From Streptomyces sp. ML-6 (GTDB taxonomy: Bacteria; Actinomycetota; Actinomycetes; Streptomycetales; Streptomycetaceae): DNA of 64,000 nucleotides. The notes under the pieces were generated by a model. That model was not told where the DNA came from, did not search any database, and saw nothing but the letters and a program-made list of their open reading frames with translations. Every line of letters begins with the position of its first letter. Position 1 is the first letter of the stretch. The position numbers were made by a program, and so were the translations under genes. The stretch is taken from assembly GCF_030116705.1 (NCBI RefSeq), contig NZ_JAOTIK010000001.1:7530501-7594500 (forward strand), written 5' to 3'. Shown in pieces: positions 17,172 to 26,331 of the stretch.

Positions 17172-17786
17172 ATGACCGCACGACACGACCGGACCGACGG
17201 GATGCGCCGTCGCCGCTTCCTCACCAACGCCGCCCTCGGCGGCGCGACCATCATCGGCGCCTCCGCGCTCGGCGGCTTCGACGCGGACGCCGCGTTCGCC
17301 GCGGAACCCTCGCTCGACCCCGCGATAGCCGAGTCCGCCTTCGTGGAGGGCCGCATCACGGGCATCACCGGCAGTATCCTGGAGGTGGCCGGATCCAACG
17401 GCGGCCACTCCCGGGTGCAGATGACCAACGTGACCAGCGTGTGGAAGGTGCGCGCCACCACGGCCGAGGCCATCGACATCGGCGACGGGCTCTACGCGCG
17501 CGGCGTCGAGATGCCCGACGGCACCGTGGCCGCCGACGCGGTCTGGGTGAACATCGTGAACCTGGACACGCGGATCCGGGGCATCGCGAAGAACCGGCTG
17601 CACCTCGCCCACGGACAGCACGAACTGGTCGGCCACGTCGCCCCGGACACCAGCGCCTCCTACGCCGGCCGCGCCCTGACGTCCGACCTGTCCCGGCTGC
17701 GCATCGGACAGAGCGCCCAAGTGCTCGGCGCCTGGCGGCCGTCCGACGACTCCGTGGACGTCGTCCGCATCTCCGTCGGCCACTGA
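17172..17786 (+). CDS. Tat-exported protein of unknown function
   Basis: 204 residues. The N-terminus has a twin-arginine signal (MRRRRFLTNAALGGATIIGA) ending in DAAFAAEP, a plausible signal peptidase site. The mature part is all-beta-looking: VEGRITGITGSILEVAG, then a middle region with GDGLYARGVEMPDGT, and a last part with RLRIGQSAQVLGAW, which suggests OB-fold-like repeats of the DUF5666 kind. It lies 11 nt after the cysteine-rich barrel gene and 31 nt before the MauE-like gene, so the three probably form one transcript. I do not recognise a specific function; a wall- or membrane-associated partner of the cysteine-rich protein is a guess from context. Confidence 0.82.
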   Translation: MTARHDRTDGMRRRRFLTNAALGGATIIGASALGGFDADAAFAAEPSLDPAIAESAFVEGRITGITGSILEVAGSNGGHSRVQMTNVTSVWKVRATTAEAIDIGDGLYARGVEMPDGTVAADAVWVNIVNLDTRIRGIAKNRLHLAHGQHELVGHVAPDTSASYAGRALTSDLSRLRIGQSAQVLGAWRPSDDSVDVVRISVGH

Positions 17787-17817
17787 CACGGTCCCGAGGG
17801 AACGGAGAGAGGAAGAG

Positions 17818-18720
17818 ATGCTGTCACTGACAACGAGCCTCGCCCCCTTGGTCCTCGCGGGCCTGCTCGGGTGGACCGGGGCGGTCAAGGCGTTCGGCCG
17901 GGACACCGCCCGCCAGGCGCCGAAGACGGCGCTGGCCCGCATGCTGCGCAGCAGCGAACGGGCCACGACGATGCTGCGCCTGACCGGAACGGCCGAACTC
18001 CTGATCGCCGCAGGCCTGTTGGCGATTCCCACGAACCCGGTTCCGGGGGTTGCGACCGCGGTCCTCGGGGCGGGCTTCCTCGGCTATCTCGGCTACGGCC
18101 GGGCCGTGGCACCGGAGTCCTCCTGCGGCTGCTCGGCCGGTGACGACACCCCCATCGGTTGGCGGGCGTTCGCACGGGCGGCCGTGGTGCTGGCCGGCGG
18201 TGCGACCGTCACGGTGGCCCGGGGCACCTGGTGGCCGACGCTCCGGGACCGGCCCGCCGCCGCCCTCGCCCTCCTGGCCGGGGCGGCGGTCGTGCTGATC
18301 GCCCTCTCGGCCGACCTCGACCGGTGGTGGCTGCTGCCGCTGCGCCGGACGAGACTGCGGGTCTTCGGCCACCCGCTCCTCGGCACCGCGGGGAGGGGCC
18401 GGGTGCCGGTGGCGGCGAGCGTCGAACTCCTGGAGAACTCCCTGGCCTGGCAGGCCGCCGCACCCGTGGTCAGATCCGCCCTGCTGGACCACTGGGAGGA
18501 CGGCGGCTGGCGCATCCTCCAGTACTCGGGGGTGTACGGGGACCGGGCGGAGGCCCGCCCGGTGGCGGTGCTGTTCGCGCTCGACGCCACGGCCGTGCGC
18601 GACACCGGGAAGGACCCGGTCGTCCGTGTCGGCTACGTCGATGCGGAGAGCGGGGAGCCGGTGGCCGTGGACGAACTCCACGCGGTGCCGTCGCGCAGGA
18701 GCCTGCCGATGGCGGGCTGA
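17818..18720 (+). CDS. MauE/DoxX-like membrane protein
   Basis: 300 residues. The first 170 or so contain four hydrophobic helices in the MauE/DoxX layout (LAPLVLAGLLGWTGAVKAFG; AELLIAAGLLAIP; ATAVLGAGFLGYLGYG; AAVVLAGGATVTV), with a CGC motif (SSCGCSAGDD) between helices three and four. One more membrane helix (LALLAGAAVVLIALSA) and a soluble C-terminal domain of about 110 residues follow. MauE is needed for correct formation of the disulfide-rich methylamine dehydrogenase small subunit. Here the partner could be the 16-cysteine protein two genes upstream; no methylamine dehydrogenase is present. The C-terminal domain is not part of classical MauE and I do not recognise it. Confidence 0.8.
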   Translation: MLSLTTSLAPLVLAGLLGWTGAVKAFGRDTARQAPKTALARMLRSSERATTMLRLTGTAELLIAAGLLAIPTNPVPGVATAVLGAGFLGYLGYGRAVAPESSCGCSAGDDTPIGWRAFARAAVVLAGGATVTVARGTWWPTLRDRPAAALALLAGAAVVLIALSADLDRWWLLPLRRTRLRVFGHPLLGTAGRGRVPVAASVELLENSLAWQAAAPVVRSALLDHWEDGGWRILQYSGVYGDRAEARPVAVLFALDATAVRDTGKDPVVRVGYVDAESGEPVAVDELHAVPSRRSLPMAG

Positions 18721-18910
18721 CACCACGTCCCGGCCACCTCGCGGCGGCCGGGACGAAGCGGCCGGCCCGGGCCGCCCCCCGGTGTTCCCACCGGCGCGGC
18801 GGAGCGTTCCCTGCCGGTGTCGCCGGTGCCGCCCCGGGGCAGTGTGGTCCCGCGGAGACCGGGCGGGAACCGCCCGGCAGGAAGCACGGACGACGACAAG
18901 GGGCAAAGGG

Positions 18911-19660
18911 ATGAACACCGACGACGTGACGGCCACGGCACTGGTGGTCCAGCACGAGCCCGGCGGGGGACCGGGCCGTTGGGCGGCCTGGCTGGAGGAG
19001 CGGGGTGTGACGATGCACGTGGTCCGGGCGTACGAGGGCACCCCGCTTCCGGACCGGCTGGAGCACCCCGGGCTCATCGTTCTCGGCGGCGCCCGCCTTC
19101 CCGACGACGACGCCCGCGCACCCTGGCTGCCCGCGACCAGGGCCCTCGTGCGTCAGGCGATCGACGAGGGGACACCGATGTTCGGCATCTGCCTCGGGGG
19201 CCAGCTGCTCGCCCACGTCGCCGGTGGCGAAGTACGCGGGCAGCACGGACCGCCCGAGTTCGGCAGCACCCGGCTCAGCCTGCGCCCCGAGGCGGCCGGG
19301 GACCCGCTGTTCCACGGGCTGCCCGCACATCCTCCGGCCATCGAGAACCACGTCGACGCCGTCACCGCGCTCCCCGCCGACGCCCACTGGCTGGTCCGCA
19401 GCGAGCGCTGCCCCTACCAGGCATTCCGCATCGGTTCCGCGGCATGGGGCGTGCAGTTCCATCCGGAGACCACGGCCGAGCGGATCCGCGGCTGGAACCG
19501 CGAGCGACTGGACCGGAACGGTGCTCCGCCCCCGGAGACCCTGCACGCCCTGGCGCTGCGGGACGAGCCGGAAGCCGCCGAGACCTGGCGCACCGTCGCC
19601 CACCGCTTCGCGGACACCGTGACCGCGAGAGCCCGGCAGCCGGAGCCGCAGGCCCGTTGA
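18911..19660 (+). CDS. Class I glutamine amidotransferase-like protein
   Basis: 249 residues. The nucleophile elbow FGICLGGQLLA supplies the catalytic cysteine and VQFHPETT the His-Glu pair of class I glutamine amidotransferases (GMP-synthase-like stand-alone type). No synthase domain is fused, so ammonia use or a gamma-glutamyl hydrolase role cannot be told apart. The start ATG 18911 follows AAAGGG. The 190-nt upstream gap holds short CCGG-rich inverted repeats and no gene. Neighbours give no clear pathway. Confidence 0.88.
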   Translation: MNTDDVTATALVVQHEPGGGPGRWAAWLEERGVTMHVVRAYEGTPLPDRLEHPGLIVLGGARLPDDDARAPWLPATRALVRQAIDEGTPMFGICLGGQLLAHVAGGEVRGQHGPPEFGSTRLSLRPEAAGDPLFHGLPAHPPAIENHVDAVTALPADAHWLVRSERCPYQAFRIGSAAWGVQFHPETTAERIRGWNRERLDRNGAPPPETLHALALRDEPEAAETWRTVAHRFADTVTARARQPEPQAR

Positions 19661-19806
19661 CAGGCCCGGAGACCACCGGCGATTTCACCCCCGGCCGACT
19701 GCCCGGACCCCGCCCGGCCGCGTCGGGGCAGATCGGCCCCGCGAGCCGCGCGAGGGCGTCGAGACGCACGCTTGAGCCCTCCCGGACGACAGGGCAGGGT
19801 GGGCTC

Positions 19807-20334
19807 ATGACATGGACAGCGCCACCGGCCGAGTACACCGAACAGCTGGGCGATCTGGGGACCGTGACCGAGCGTCGGATGCTGGAGGGCTGGCTGCGCC
19901 GGCACCGGGAGACGCTGCTGGCCAAATGCGCCGGGCTGGAGCCGGCCCAGTTGGTGCGGACGACCGTGGAGCCGTCGAACCTCACCCTCCTGGGTCTGGT
20001 CCGGCACATGGCGGAGGTGGAGCGGTGGTGGTTCCGGCGCTCCTTCGCGGGCGAGGACATCGGCGATGTCTTCACCGGCCCGGCGGACGGCGACGAGGGG
20101 TTCGCCGGGGTGCGCGCGGCCGATGCGGAGAGGGACTTCGCACTGTTCCGCAACGAGGTCCGCGCCTGTGACGCGGCAGCGGCCGGGCATGACCTCGATG
20201 AGACCTTCATGTCCTCCCGAGGGGTCGCCCTCAGCCTGCGTTGGGTCTACCTGCTGATGATCCAGGAGTACGCCAGACACAACGGCCATGCCGACCTCCT
20301 CCGGGAGCGGACCGACGGGGCGACCGGGGACTGA
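19807..20334 (+). CDS. DinB/DUF664 family protein
   Basis: 175 residues, a four-helix DinB-like fold. Candidate metal-binding histidines are in LVRHMAEVERWWF and in EYARHNGHADLLRE, the usual positions in this family, which includes thiol-dependent enzymes such as mycothiol-dependent isomerases and S-transferases. The sequence LTLLGLVRHMAEVERWWFRR is typical of the actinobacterial DUF664 branch. It is a single gene, ending 53 nt before the convergent LysE-type gene. The thiol cofactor link is family knowledge, not shown here. Confidence 0.87.
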   Translation: MTWTAPPAEYTEQLGDLGTVTERRMLEGWLRRHRETLLAKCAGLEPAQLVRTTVEPSNLTLLGLVRHMAEVERWWFRRSFAGEDIGDVFTGPADGDEGFAGVRAADAERDFALFRNEVRACDAAAAGHDLDETFMSSRGVALSLRWVYLLMIQEYARHNGHADLLRERTDGATGD

Positions 20335-20387
20335 GGTCTTCTCCCGGACCGGCCGGGTCCGCCGGTGTGGGGGAGCCGGCCGCCGGC

Positions 20388-21008
20388 CTATGTCGCGGCG
20401 GTCCGGACCCCGAGGGCGAGGAACATCATGGCCGTGGCCCTGGCGGCCGTGCGCTTGAAGCGGGGTCCTCGCAGGATGTGCGAGGCGCGCCGGACGAGGC
20501 CGGTCCAGGCGAGGAGCCAGAGCGTCATCAGCAGCGCGTGGGCGGTGGCCAGGGCGAGGACCTGGCCGCCGAAGGAGGCGTCGGCGTCGATGAACGGGGG
20601 GACGAGGGTCAGGTAGATGGAGGCGGCCTTCGGGTTGAGGACGTTGGCGAGCAGGGCCTGGACGTAGACGGAGTCCGCCCGTACCGGCGGCTGCCGGCGG
20701 GCGGGAGCGCGGGCCGGGGCCGAGGCGGATCGCCAGGTCCACAGGCCCAGGCCGATGAGATAGAGCGCGCCGACGACCTTGACGGTCGTGAAGGCCCGGC
20801 CGGAGTGCATGACCAGGGCCGACAGCCCGGCCACGGCGAGGGCGGCGTGGACGTACAGGCCGGTGGTCGTGCCGAGGATGACGGGAAGGGCCCGGCGGCG
20901 GCCGTGGTCGGTGACGTGCTGGACCAGAAGGGCCAGGCTGGCTCCGGGGGTGGCGACCAGGGGAAGGACCGCTGCCAGGAACCCGAGGACGGCACAGGGG
21001 TGGACCAT
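20388..21008 (-). CDS. LysE/RhtB family amino-acid exporter
   Basis: 206 residues, five to six membrane helices. The conserved LysE/RhtB start is seen as AVLPLVATPGASLALLVQHV (the TPG motif), then ALPVILGTTTGLYVHAALAV, VVGALYLIGLGLWTWRS and the mid-protein LANVLNPKAASIYLTLVPPF, which is characteristic for the family. These proteins export amino acids or derivatives. It is leftward, 26 nt downstream of the metallophosphoesterase gene, so the two may share a transcript. The substrate cannot be told. Confidence 0.9.
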   Translation of the reverse strand: MVHPCAVLGFLAAVLPLVATPGASLALLVQHVTDHGRRRALPVILGTTTGLYVHAALAVAGLSALVMHSGRAFTTVKVVGALYLIGLGLWTWRSASAPARAPARRQPPVRADSVYVQALLANVLNPKAASIYLTLVPPFIDADASFGGQVLALATAHALLMTLWLLAWTGLVRRASHILRGPRFKRTAARATAMMFLALGVRTAAT

Positions 21009-21034
21009 GATGCCTCCGTGGTGGGCGGACGGGG

Positions 21035-21778
21035 TCAGAGCACGACGCGGTAATGGGTGGTCAGGCGCCGGTCGTCATCCAGGACGTGGAAGGCGAGACC
21101 GGGCGGCTGGTCGCGGTCCGCGGGGCGGTCGCCCTCCCAGGGCATGCGCAGGGTCCAGGTGACGGCCGGGCCGACGATCAGGGGGCGGCCGGCGAAGGTC
21201 GAGGCGGCCGCGGTGTGGGCGTGTCCGGTCAGGACGGCGACGACCTGCGGATGCGCGTCCAGCAACGCGGCCAGGTTCCCGGGCTGTTCGAGCAGGCTGG
21301 AGTCGGGCAGCGGGTGATGGAGCTCGACCGGTGGCTGGTGGAAGGCGATCAGCGCCGGGGTGTCCCGCGGAAGTGCGGCGAGCCGGCTGTCGATCCAGTC
21401 GAGCGTTTCGGGGTCGAGACGCCCCTCGTCGCGGCCGGGGACGGTGGAGTCGCACATCAGGACGGCGGTCCCGGCGATGTGGTGGATCCGGTTGACGGGC
21501 CCGTGGCCGGGTGCCTCGTCGAGCAGGCCCTTGCGGTAGGCCGGACGTGCGTCGTGGTTGCCGGGGCAGGTGAGCACGGGGAAAGGGGCCGTCAGGATGC
21601 GGGCCGCCTCCTCGTATTCGGCCTCCTCGCCGTGATCGGCGATGTCCCCCGTGACCAGCACCGCGTCGACCGGGCGGGGCAGGGCGCGCAAGTGGTCCAT
21701 GACGCGGACCGCGCGTTCGGTGGCCCGCTCACTGCCGTCCAGGTGCAGGTCGCTGATCTGGGCCAGCAGCACCGCCAT
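21035..21778 (-). CDS. Calcineurin-like metallophosphoesterase (CpdA/Icc-like)
   Basis: 247 residues with all five metallophosphoesterase blocks: DLHLDG (D-x-H), GDIADHG (GD), CPGNHDARP (GNHD), FHQPPVELHH and GHAHTAA (GH-x-H). Length and layout match the cyclic-nucleotide phosphodiesterase branch (CpdA/Icc), whose members often hydrolyse cAMP or model diesters. The substrate here is not shown by sequence. It begins 74 nt from the CTAACGG inverted repeat that lies between it and the divergent CGNR regulator. Confidence 0.92.
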   Translation of the reverse strand: MAVLLAQISDLHLDGSERATERAVRVMDHLRALPRPVDAVLVTGDIADHGEEAEYEEAARILTAPFPVLTCPGNHDARPAYRKGLLDEAPGHGPVNRIHHIAGTAVLMCDSTVPGRDEGRLDPETLDWIDSRLAALPRDTPALIAFHQPPVELHHPLPDSSLLEQPGNLAALLDAHPQVVAVLTGHAHTAAASTFAGRPLIVGPAVTWTLRMPWEGDRPADRDQPPGLAFHVLDDDRRLTTHYRVVL

Positions 21779-21851
21779 GGTCCGTCCCCTCCCGTGGCGG
21801 CCGTGGCCACCGGTTCACCGCGCGGCAAGGCACGTCGCCCCGCCCCACTGT

Positions 21852-21879
21852 CTAACGGAAATTATTTTTTTACCGTTAG
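21852..21879. promoter_or_regulatory. Inverted repeat CTAACGG-N14-CCGTTAG, probable operator
   Basis: Perfect 7-bp arms (21852-21858 and 21873-21879) flank a 14-nt A/T-only spacer, which is striking in a window this GC-rich. It sits between two divergent genes, 72 nt before the CGNR regulator start and 74 nt before the metallophosphoesterase start. The arm spacing of about two helical turns (21 bp centre to centre) suits a dimeric regulator, and the A/T spacer may include promoter elements. Confidence 0.6.
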
Positions 21880-21950
21880 GAACTCTAGAGTGCGCGCGGG
21901 AGTGTGATCAAGTGGTCGACGACCCGGCAGGGGCAGGAAGGGAGACACCG

Positions 21951-22568
21951 ATGGAACGCTGGCCGGCGCTGGAACTGGCGAGCACGATCCGCCACGACGG
22001 GGAGGGCGGTGTCGCCGACGACCTCGCCACGGCACACGGCGCGACCCGCTGGATCCGGGACCGGGCCGACCTGCTGACCGACTGTCCTCCGGCCGGGGGG
22101 ATCACCGCGGACGGGGGCCTCAGGGCCGAGATCACCGAGCTGCGGCGGGCGGTCCGGACACTGTTCGCCCGGGCGGTCAGCCCCGCTCCTCCCAGCCCGG
22201 CGGACGCCCGGCGGCTGATGTCGGACGATCAGGCGCTGGCCCACCTCAACTCGGTCGCCGCCCGTGAACCGGTCGTCCCGCAGCTGGACTGGCCGCGGGG
22301 GGACGCACCGAGGGTCCGTCTGCCGTCGGCGCTGGACGATCCGGAGACACGCCTCCTGGCGGCCCTGGCGCGCGCGGCCATCGACTTCCTGAGCGGCCCG
22401 CAGCGCGAGCAGTTGCGCGCCTGCACCGCCCCCCGTTGCGTGCGCTACTTCGTCAAGAGCCACGGCCGGCAGGAGTGGTGCAAGCCCTCGTGCGGAAACC
22501 GGGCCCGAGCGGCGCGGCACTACCGCCGTCAGCACGTGACGACCGATCGCGATCCCGCTTCGTCCTGA
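21951..22568 (+). CDS. CGNR zinc-finger (ABATE-type) regulator
   Basis: 205 residues. The C-terminal 45 residues are a CGNR zinc finger: RACTAPRCVRYF, then REEWC-like QEWCKPSCGNRARAARHYR, with four cysteines. The N-terminal part fits the ABATE stress-associated domain (ALAHLNSVAAREP; LARAAIDFLSGPQREQLRAC). Such proteins are thought to be DNA-binding regulators that often control neighbouring genes. The start ATG 21951 has a good ribosome site (GGAAGGGAG). The inverted repeat just upstream could be its own operator. Confidence 0.88.
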   Translation: MERWPALELASTIRHDGEGGVADDLATAHGATRWIRDRADLLTDCPPAGGITADGGLRAEITELRRAVRTLFARAVSPAPPSPADARRLMSDDQALAHLNSVAAREPVVPQLDWPRGDAPRVRLPSALDDPETRLLAALARAAIDFLSGPQREQLRACTAPRCVRYFVKSHGRQEWCKPSCGNRARAARHYRRQHVTTDRDPASS

Positions 22569-22676
22569 CCGCCACCCGGCGTGATGCCGGGGGAGATGGG
22601 GACCGGCACCACTGCTCCGAACACCCCCGGACCTGCTACGGGACACACAACGACCCCCCGCTCCGTCCCGCCCGGT

Positions 22677-22700
22677 CGTCCGGCCCGATCGGGCCGGACG
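22677..22700. terminator. Perfect 24-bp palindrome after the CGNR gene
   Basis: The 24 bases read the same on both strands (arm CGTCCGGCCCGA). It lies 109 nt after the CGNR stop and 136 nt before the subtilase start. It could act as a transcription stop or as a protein-binding site; there is no T-run, which is normal for Streptomyces stops. Confidence 0.45.
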
Positions 22701-22835
22701 GCTGTTACACAACGATCATTGAGTGCCTTCGAACGCCCCTGGAACAGTCGGAGCCCGGGGCCGTGAACGCATTCGACCGAGCCCCGTACGGGCCGGGCCC
22801 CCGCCCGCCCGATCCACTCCTGAGCAGGGGCAATC

Positions 22836-25800
22836 TTGCGTAAACGATCGAAACAGGCGTACGCCGTCGTCGCTGCGGCCGCCGTCGTCCTGACCGCGGG
22901 CATGACCGGACCGGCATCGGCGAAGAACAGTGGACCGAACAATGAACTCCCGTTAACCACAAAGGATTTGAAGGAATCCGGCCAGGCCGTCCACACCGTC
23001 ACGCTGATCACCGGCGACCGGGTCCTCGTGGACGCCCGTGGCCGGGTCGGCGGCATCCAGCGGGCCAAGGGCCGGGAGGGCATACCCTTCTTCACCGAGA
23101 CCCACAACGGCCGTACCTACGTGGTGCCGCGTGACGCCCGGCAGCTGATCGCCGACGGCACACTGGACCAGCGGTTGTTCGACATCACCGGACTCGCCGC
23201 GCCGGAGAGCCGCAAGGCCAACCGGGCCGGGCTCAAGGTGATCGTCGGCTACCGGGGATCGGCGGCAGGGTCCGCCCGCGCCGAGGTGCGATCCTCCGAC
23301 GGCACCACCGTACGCCGGACCCTGCCGGCCCTCGACGCCGATGCCGTCACGGGCGCCACCGACAGCGAGGGCGCGCTGTGGGACGCCCTGACCCGTCGGA
23401 AGGGTGACGGTTCGACGGCCATGACCTCCGGCATCGCACGGATCTGGCTGGACGGCGTGCGCAAGGCCTCGCTCGACCACAGCACCGGCCAGATCGGCGC
23501 CCCGGCGGCCTGGTCCCGCTCGTACGACGGCACCGGTGTGAAGATCGCCGTCGTGGACACCGGGATCGACGACACCCACCCGGACCTGGCGGGCCGGGTG
23601 GTGGCGGAGCGCAACTTCAGCAACTCCCCGGACGCCGGGGACCGGGTCGGGCACGGCACGCACGTGGCCTCCACCGCGGCCGGTACGGGGGCGAAGGACT
23701 CCCGGTTCAAGGGCGTGGCGCCCGGGGCCCAGCTGATCAACGCCAAGGTGCTGAACGACCAGGGCAGCGGCGACGACTCCAGCATCCTCGCCGGCGTCGA
23801 CTGGGCCGTCGCCCAGGGTGCCGACATCATCAACATGAGCCTGGGCAGCCCCGACACCGTCGGGATCGACCCGCTGGAAGCCCAGATCAACAAGATTTCG
23901 GCGGAGAAGGGCGTGCTGTTCGCGGTCGCCGCGGGCAACAGCGGGCCGGACGGGGGCACGCTCGGATCACCGGGCAGCGCCGACGCGGCCCTGACCGTCG
24001 GCGCCGTCGACGACAACGACCGGATGGCCGACTTCTCCAGCGCCGGACCCCGCATCGGGGACGGCGCCGTCAAACCCGACATCACCGCCCCGGGCGTGGA
24101 CATCACGGCGGCCGCGGCGACCGGCACCCCGGACCAGAACCCTGCCGGGTACGTCGGCATGAGCGGCACGTCGATGGCGACCCCGCACGTCGCGGGCGCC
24201 GCGGCGATCCTCAAGCAGAAGAATCCCACCTGGACGGGCGCCCAGATCAAGGCCGCCCTGACGGGCTCGGCCAAGGACGGCTCCCACCCGGTCTTCCAGC
24301 AGGGCGCGGGCCGGCTCGCCCTCGACCGGGCGATCGACCAGACGCTCGTCTCCGAACCGGGCTCGGTCCACCTGGGCATCCAGCAGTGGCCCCACACCGA
24401 CGACACCCCCGTCACCAAGCAGGTGACGTACCGGAACAACGGCACCTCCGACGTGACCCTGGACCTGTCCCTGGAGGCGCCCGCCGGCGGGGACGGAAAG
24501 CCCGCCCCGGCCGGGTTCTTCACCCTCGGGGCACAGCGGATCACGGTTCCGGCGGGCGGCACCGCCGCCGTGGACCTGACGGCCGACACCCGGCTCGGCG
24601 GTACGGTCCACGGCGCGTACGCGGTCACGGTCGTCGCGTCCGGGGACGGCCGGAGCGTGCGCACCCCGGCATCGGTGGAGCGCGAGGTCGAGTCGTACGA
24701 CGTCACCTTCAAGACCCTGGGACGGGACGGCGCGCCCAGCACCGGCTGGCAGGCAGACCTGAAGGGCTACCGCGGTTTCGCCGACGACCGGTGGTTCCTC
24801 CCGGATCTGTCGTCGGGCTCCGCCACGGTCCGGCTGCCGCGCGGTACGTACAACCTCTCGGCCGACATGCTGGTCGATCCTGCGGACCCGAAGAAGGGCT
24901 TCGACATGATCGACAATCCGCAGTTCACCGTGACCGGCCCCACCACCGTCACCCTCGACGCCCGGACCACCCGGCCGGTGACGGTCAAGGTGCCGGACCC
25001 GGCCGCCCGTTACACGCGCGCGGGGATGATGTACAGCCTGAGCCCCGAGACGGGCGTCATCCAGTGGCGCGAACTCAGCGGCTTCGACAACGTCCGCACC
25101 GCGCACCAGGGGCCCAGGATGCCCGACGGCTTCCTCACCCAGCAGTGGTCCGCCCACTGGGCGCGGGGCACCGCCGAGTACAACTTCCTCACCGGCGGAC
25201 CGGTCCGGGAGCTGGCCACCGGTTACGACAAGACCTACGCGGCCAAGGACCTGGCCCTGGTGAAGGTGGGGATCGGGTCGTCCGTACCCGGCCTGGAAAG
25301 TGCCCTCGCGGCGCACGGCACCCTGGCCAACGGCAACGGCGTCATCGCGCCCTATTCCCTGCAGCCGGCACCGGGGACACGCAAGGTGTACCTGTCCGCG
25401 GACGACGGGGCCGCCTGGAACATCGCCGCGGGTGTCCTGGGCGAGACGGCCCCGGACGGTTCCCGGAAACTGGATTCGGTGTACGACCTCGGCGAGCGAC
25501 GGTTCGAGGCGGGGAAGACGTACACCGTGAACGTCAACACCGGTGTGCTGGGACCGCGGATGAACGCGGACGAGGGACTCGTGCGCGACGGTGACCACAT
25601 CTACGGCTCGCTGCCGCTGGTCAGCGACGGGGCGGGCCACTCCGGGTTCGTCCACTACGTGGACGCCGGCACCACCATCCACCGCAACGGCGAACTGTAC
25701 GCGCAGGAGGACGTCGCCATCGACCAGGGGGCCTTCACACTGCCGTCGGAACCCGCCGCGTACAAGGTGTCGACCACGATCCACCGCAACACCGCGATCA

Positions 25801-26168
25801 ACCGCACCGCAACCCGGATCGACGCCTCGTGGACCTTCGACTCGGCCCGCACCGAGAGCTCCACCCAGCTCCCGGTCTCCATGGTCCGTTTCCTGCCGCG
25901 GCTCGCGTTGGACTCCACTGTCCCGGCAGGCAGCAGGCAGACCTTCCCCGTCCAGGTGCAGGGCGCGGCGGCCGGCGCCGGCCTGAAGTCCCTGCGAGTG
26001 CTGGTGTCGTACGACGACACGACGTGGCTGCCCGTCCCGGTCACGGCGGGCAAGGTCACGGTGAACGCCCCGAAGAAGGACAAGGCGATCTCGCTGAAGG
26101 CCGTCGTCACCGACAAGGACGGCAACCGGTCGATGGTCACGATCCACAACGCCTTGTTCGGCAAGTGA
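22836..26168 (+). CDS. Large secreted S8 subtilisin-like serine protease
   Basis: 1110 residues from TTG 22836, with AGGGG about six bases upstream. A Sec signal peptide (MRKRSKQAYAVVAAAAVVLT to GPASAKNS) is followed by a propeptide-like region of about 170 residues. The S8 catalytic triad is clear: Asp in IAVVDTGIDDTHPDL (about 239), His in GHGTHVASTAAG (about 274) and Ser in GTSMATPHVAG (about 446), with oxyanion Asn in AAGNSGPDGG. About 600 C-terminal residues form beta-rich accessory domains. Codon 40 (22953-22955) is TTA, so translation may depend on bldA. It is a monocistronic gene, ending before a perfect 20-bp hairpin. Extracellular protein degradation is the expected role. Confidence 0.94.
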   Translation: MRKRSKQAYAVVAAAAVVLTAGMTGPASAKNSGPNNELPLTTKDLKESGQAVHTVTLITGDRVLVDARGRVGGIQRAKGREGIPFFTETHNGRTYVVPRDARQLIADGTLDQRLFDITGLAAPESRKANRAGLKVIVGYRGSAAGSARAEVRSSDGTTVRRTLPALDADAVTGATDSEGALWDALTRRKGDGSTAMTSGIARIWLDGVRKASLDHSTGQIGAPAAWSRSYDGTGVKIAVVDTGIDDTHPDLAGRVVAERNFSNSPDAGDRVGHGTHVASTAAGTGAKDSRFKGVAPGAQLINAKVLNDQGSGDDSSILAGVDWAVAQGADIINMSLGSPDTVGIDPLEAQINKISAEKGVLFAVAAGNSGPDGGTLGSPGSADAALTVGAVDDNDRMADFSSAGPRIGDGAVKPDITAPGVDITAAAATGTPDQNPAGYVGMSGTSMATPHVAGAAAILKQKNPTWTGAQIKAALTGSAKDGSHPVFQQGAGRLALDRAIDQTLVSEPGSVHLGIQQWPHTDDTPVTKQVTYRNNGTSDVTLDLSLEAPAGGDGKPAPAGFFTLGAQRITVPAGGTAAVDLTADTRLGGTVHGAYAVTVVASGDGRSVRTPASVEREVESYDVTFKTLGRDGAPSTGWQADLKGYRGFADDRWFLPDLSSGSATVRLPRGTYNLSADMLVDPADPKKGFDMIDNPQFTVTGPTTVTLDARTTRPVTVKVPDPAARYTRAGMMYSLSPETGVIQWRELSGFDNVRTAHQGPRMPDGFLTQQWSAHWARGTAEYNFLTGGPVRELATGYDKTYAAKDLALVKVGIGSSVPGLESALAAHGTLANGNGVIAPYSLQPAPGTRKVYLSADDGAAWNIAAGVLGETAPDGSRKLDSVYDLGERRFEAGKTYTVNVNTGVLGPRMNADEGLVRDGDHIYGSLPLVSDGAGHSGFVHYVDAGTTIHRNGELYAQEDVAIDQGAFTLPSEPAAYKVSTTIHRNTAINRTATRIDASWTFDSARTESSTQLPVSMVRFLPRLALDSTVPAGSRQTFPVQVQGAAAGAGLKSLRVLVSYDDTTWLPVPVTAGKVTVNAPKKDKAISLKAVVTDKDGNRSMVTIHNALFGK

Positions 26169-26248
26169 GGCGACCCGGGACCGGAGCCCACGAGCGGCGC
26201 ACGACCGGATGAGACCCCGGCGGGCGGGCACGGTCCCGGGTGAACCGG

Positions 26249-26292
26249 AAGGAGCGGTTGGCCGGAACGGATGTTCCGGCCAACCGCTCCTT
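26249..26292. terminator. Perfect 20-bp stem, 4-nt loop, bidirectional terminator
   Basis: Arms 26249-26268 and 26273-26292 are exact inverse complements (AAGGAGCGGTTGGCCGGAAC) with loop GGAT. It lies between the convergent subtilase and lipoprotein genes and can stop transcription from both sides; the AA/TT ends give a short T-run in each direction. Confidence 0.88.
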
Positions 26293-26331
26293 CTGCACGG
26301 GTGCGTCGGGAAGCCCCGGTCCCGCCACGGC

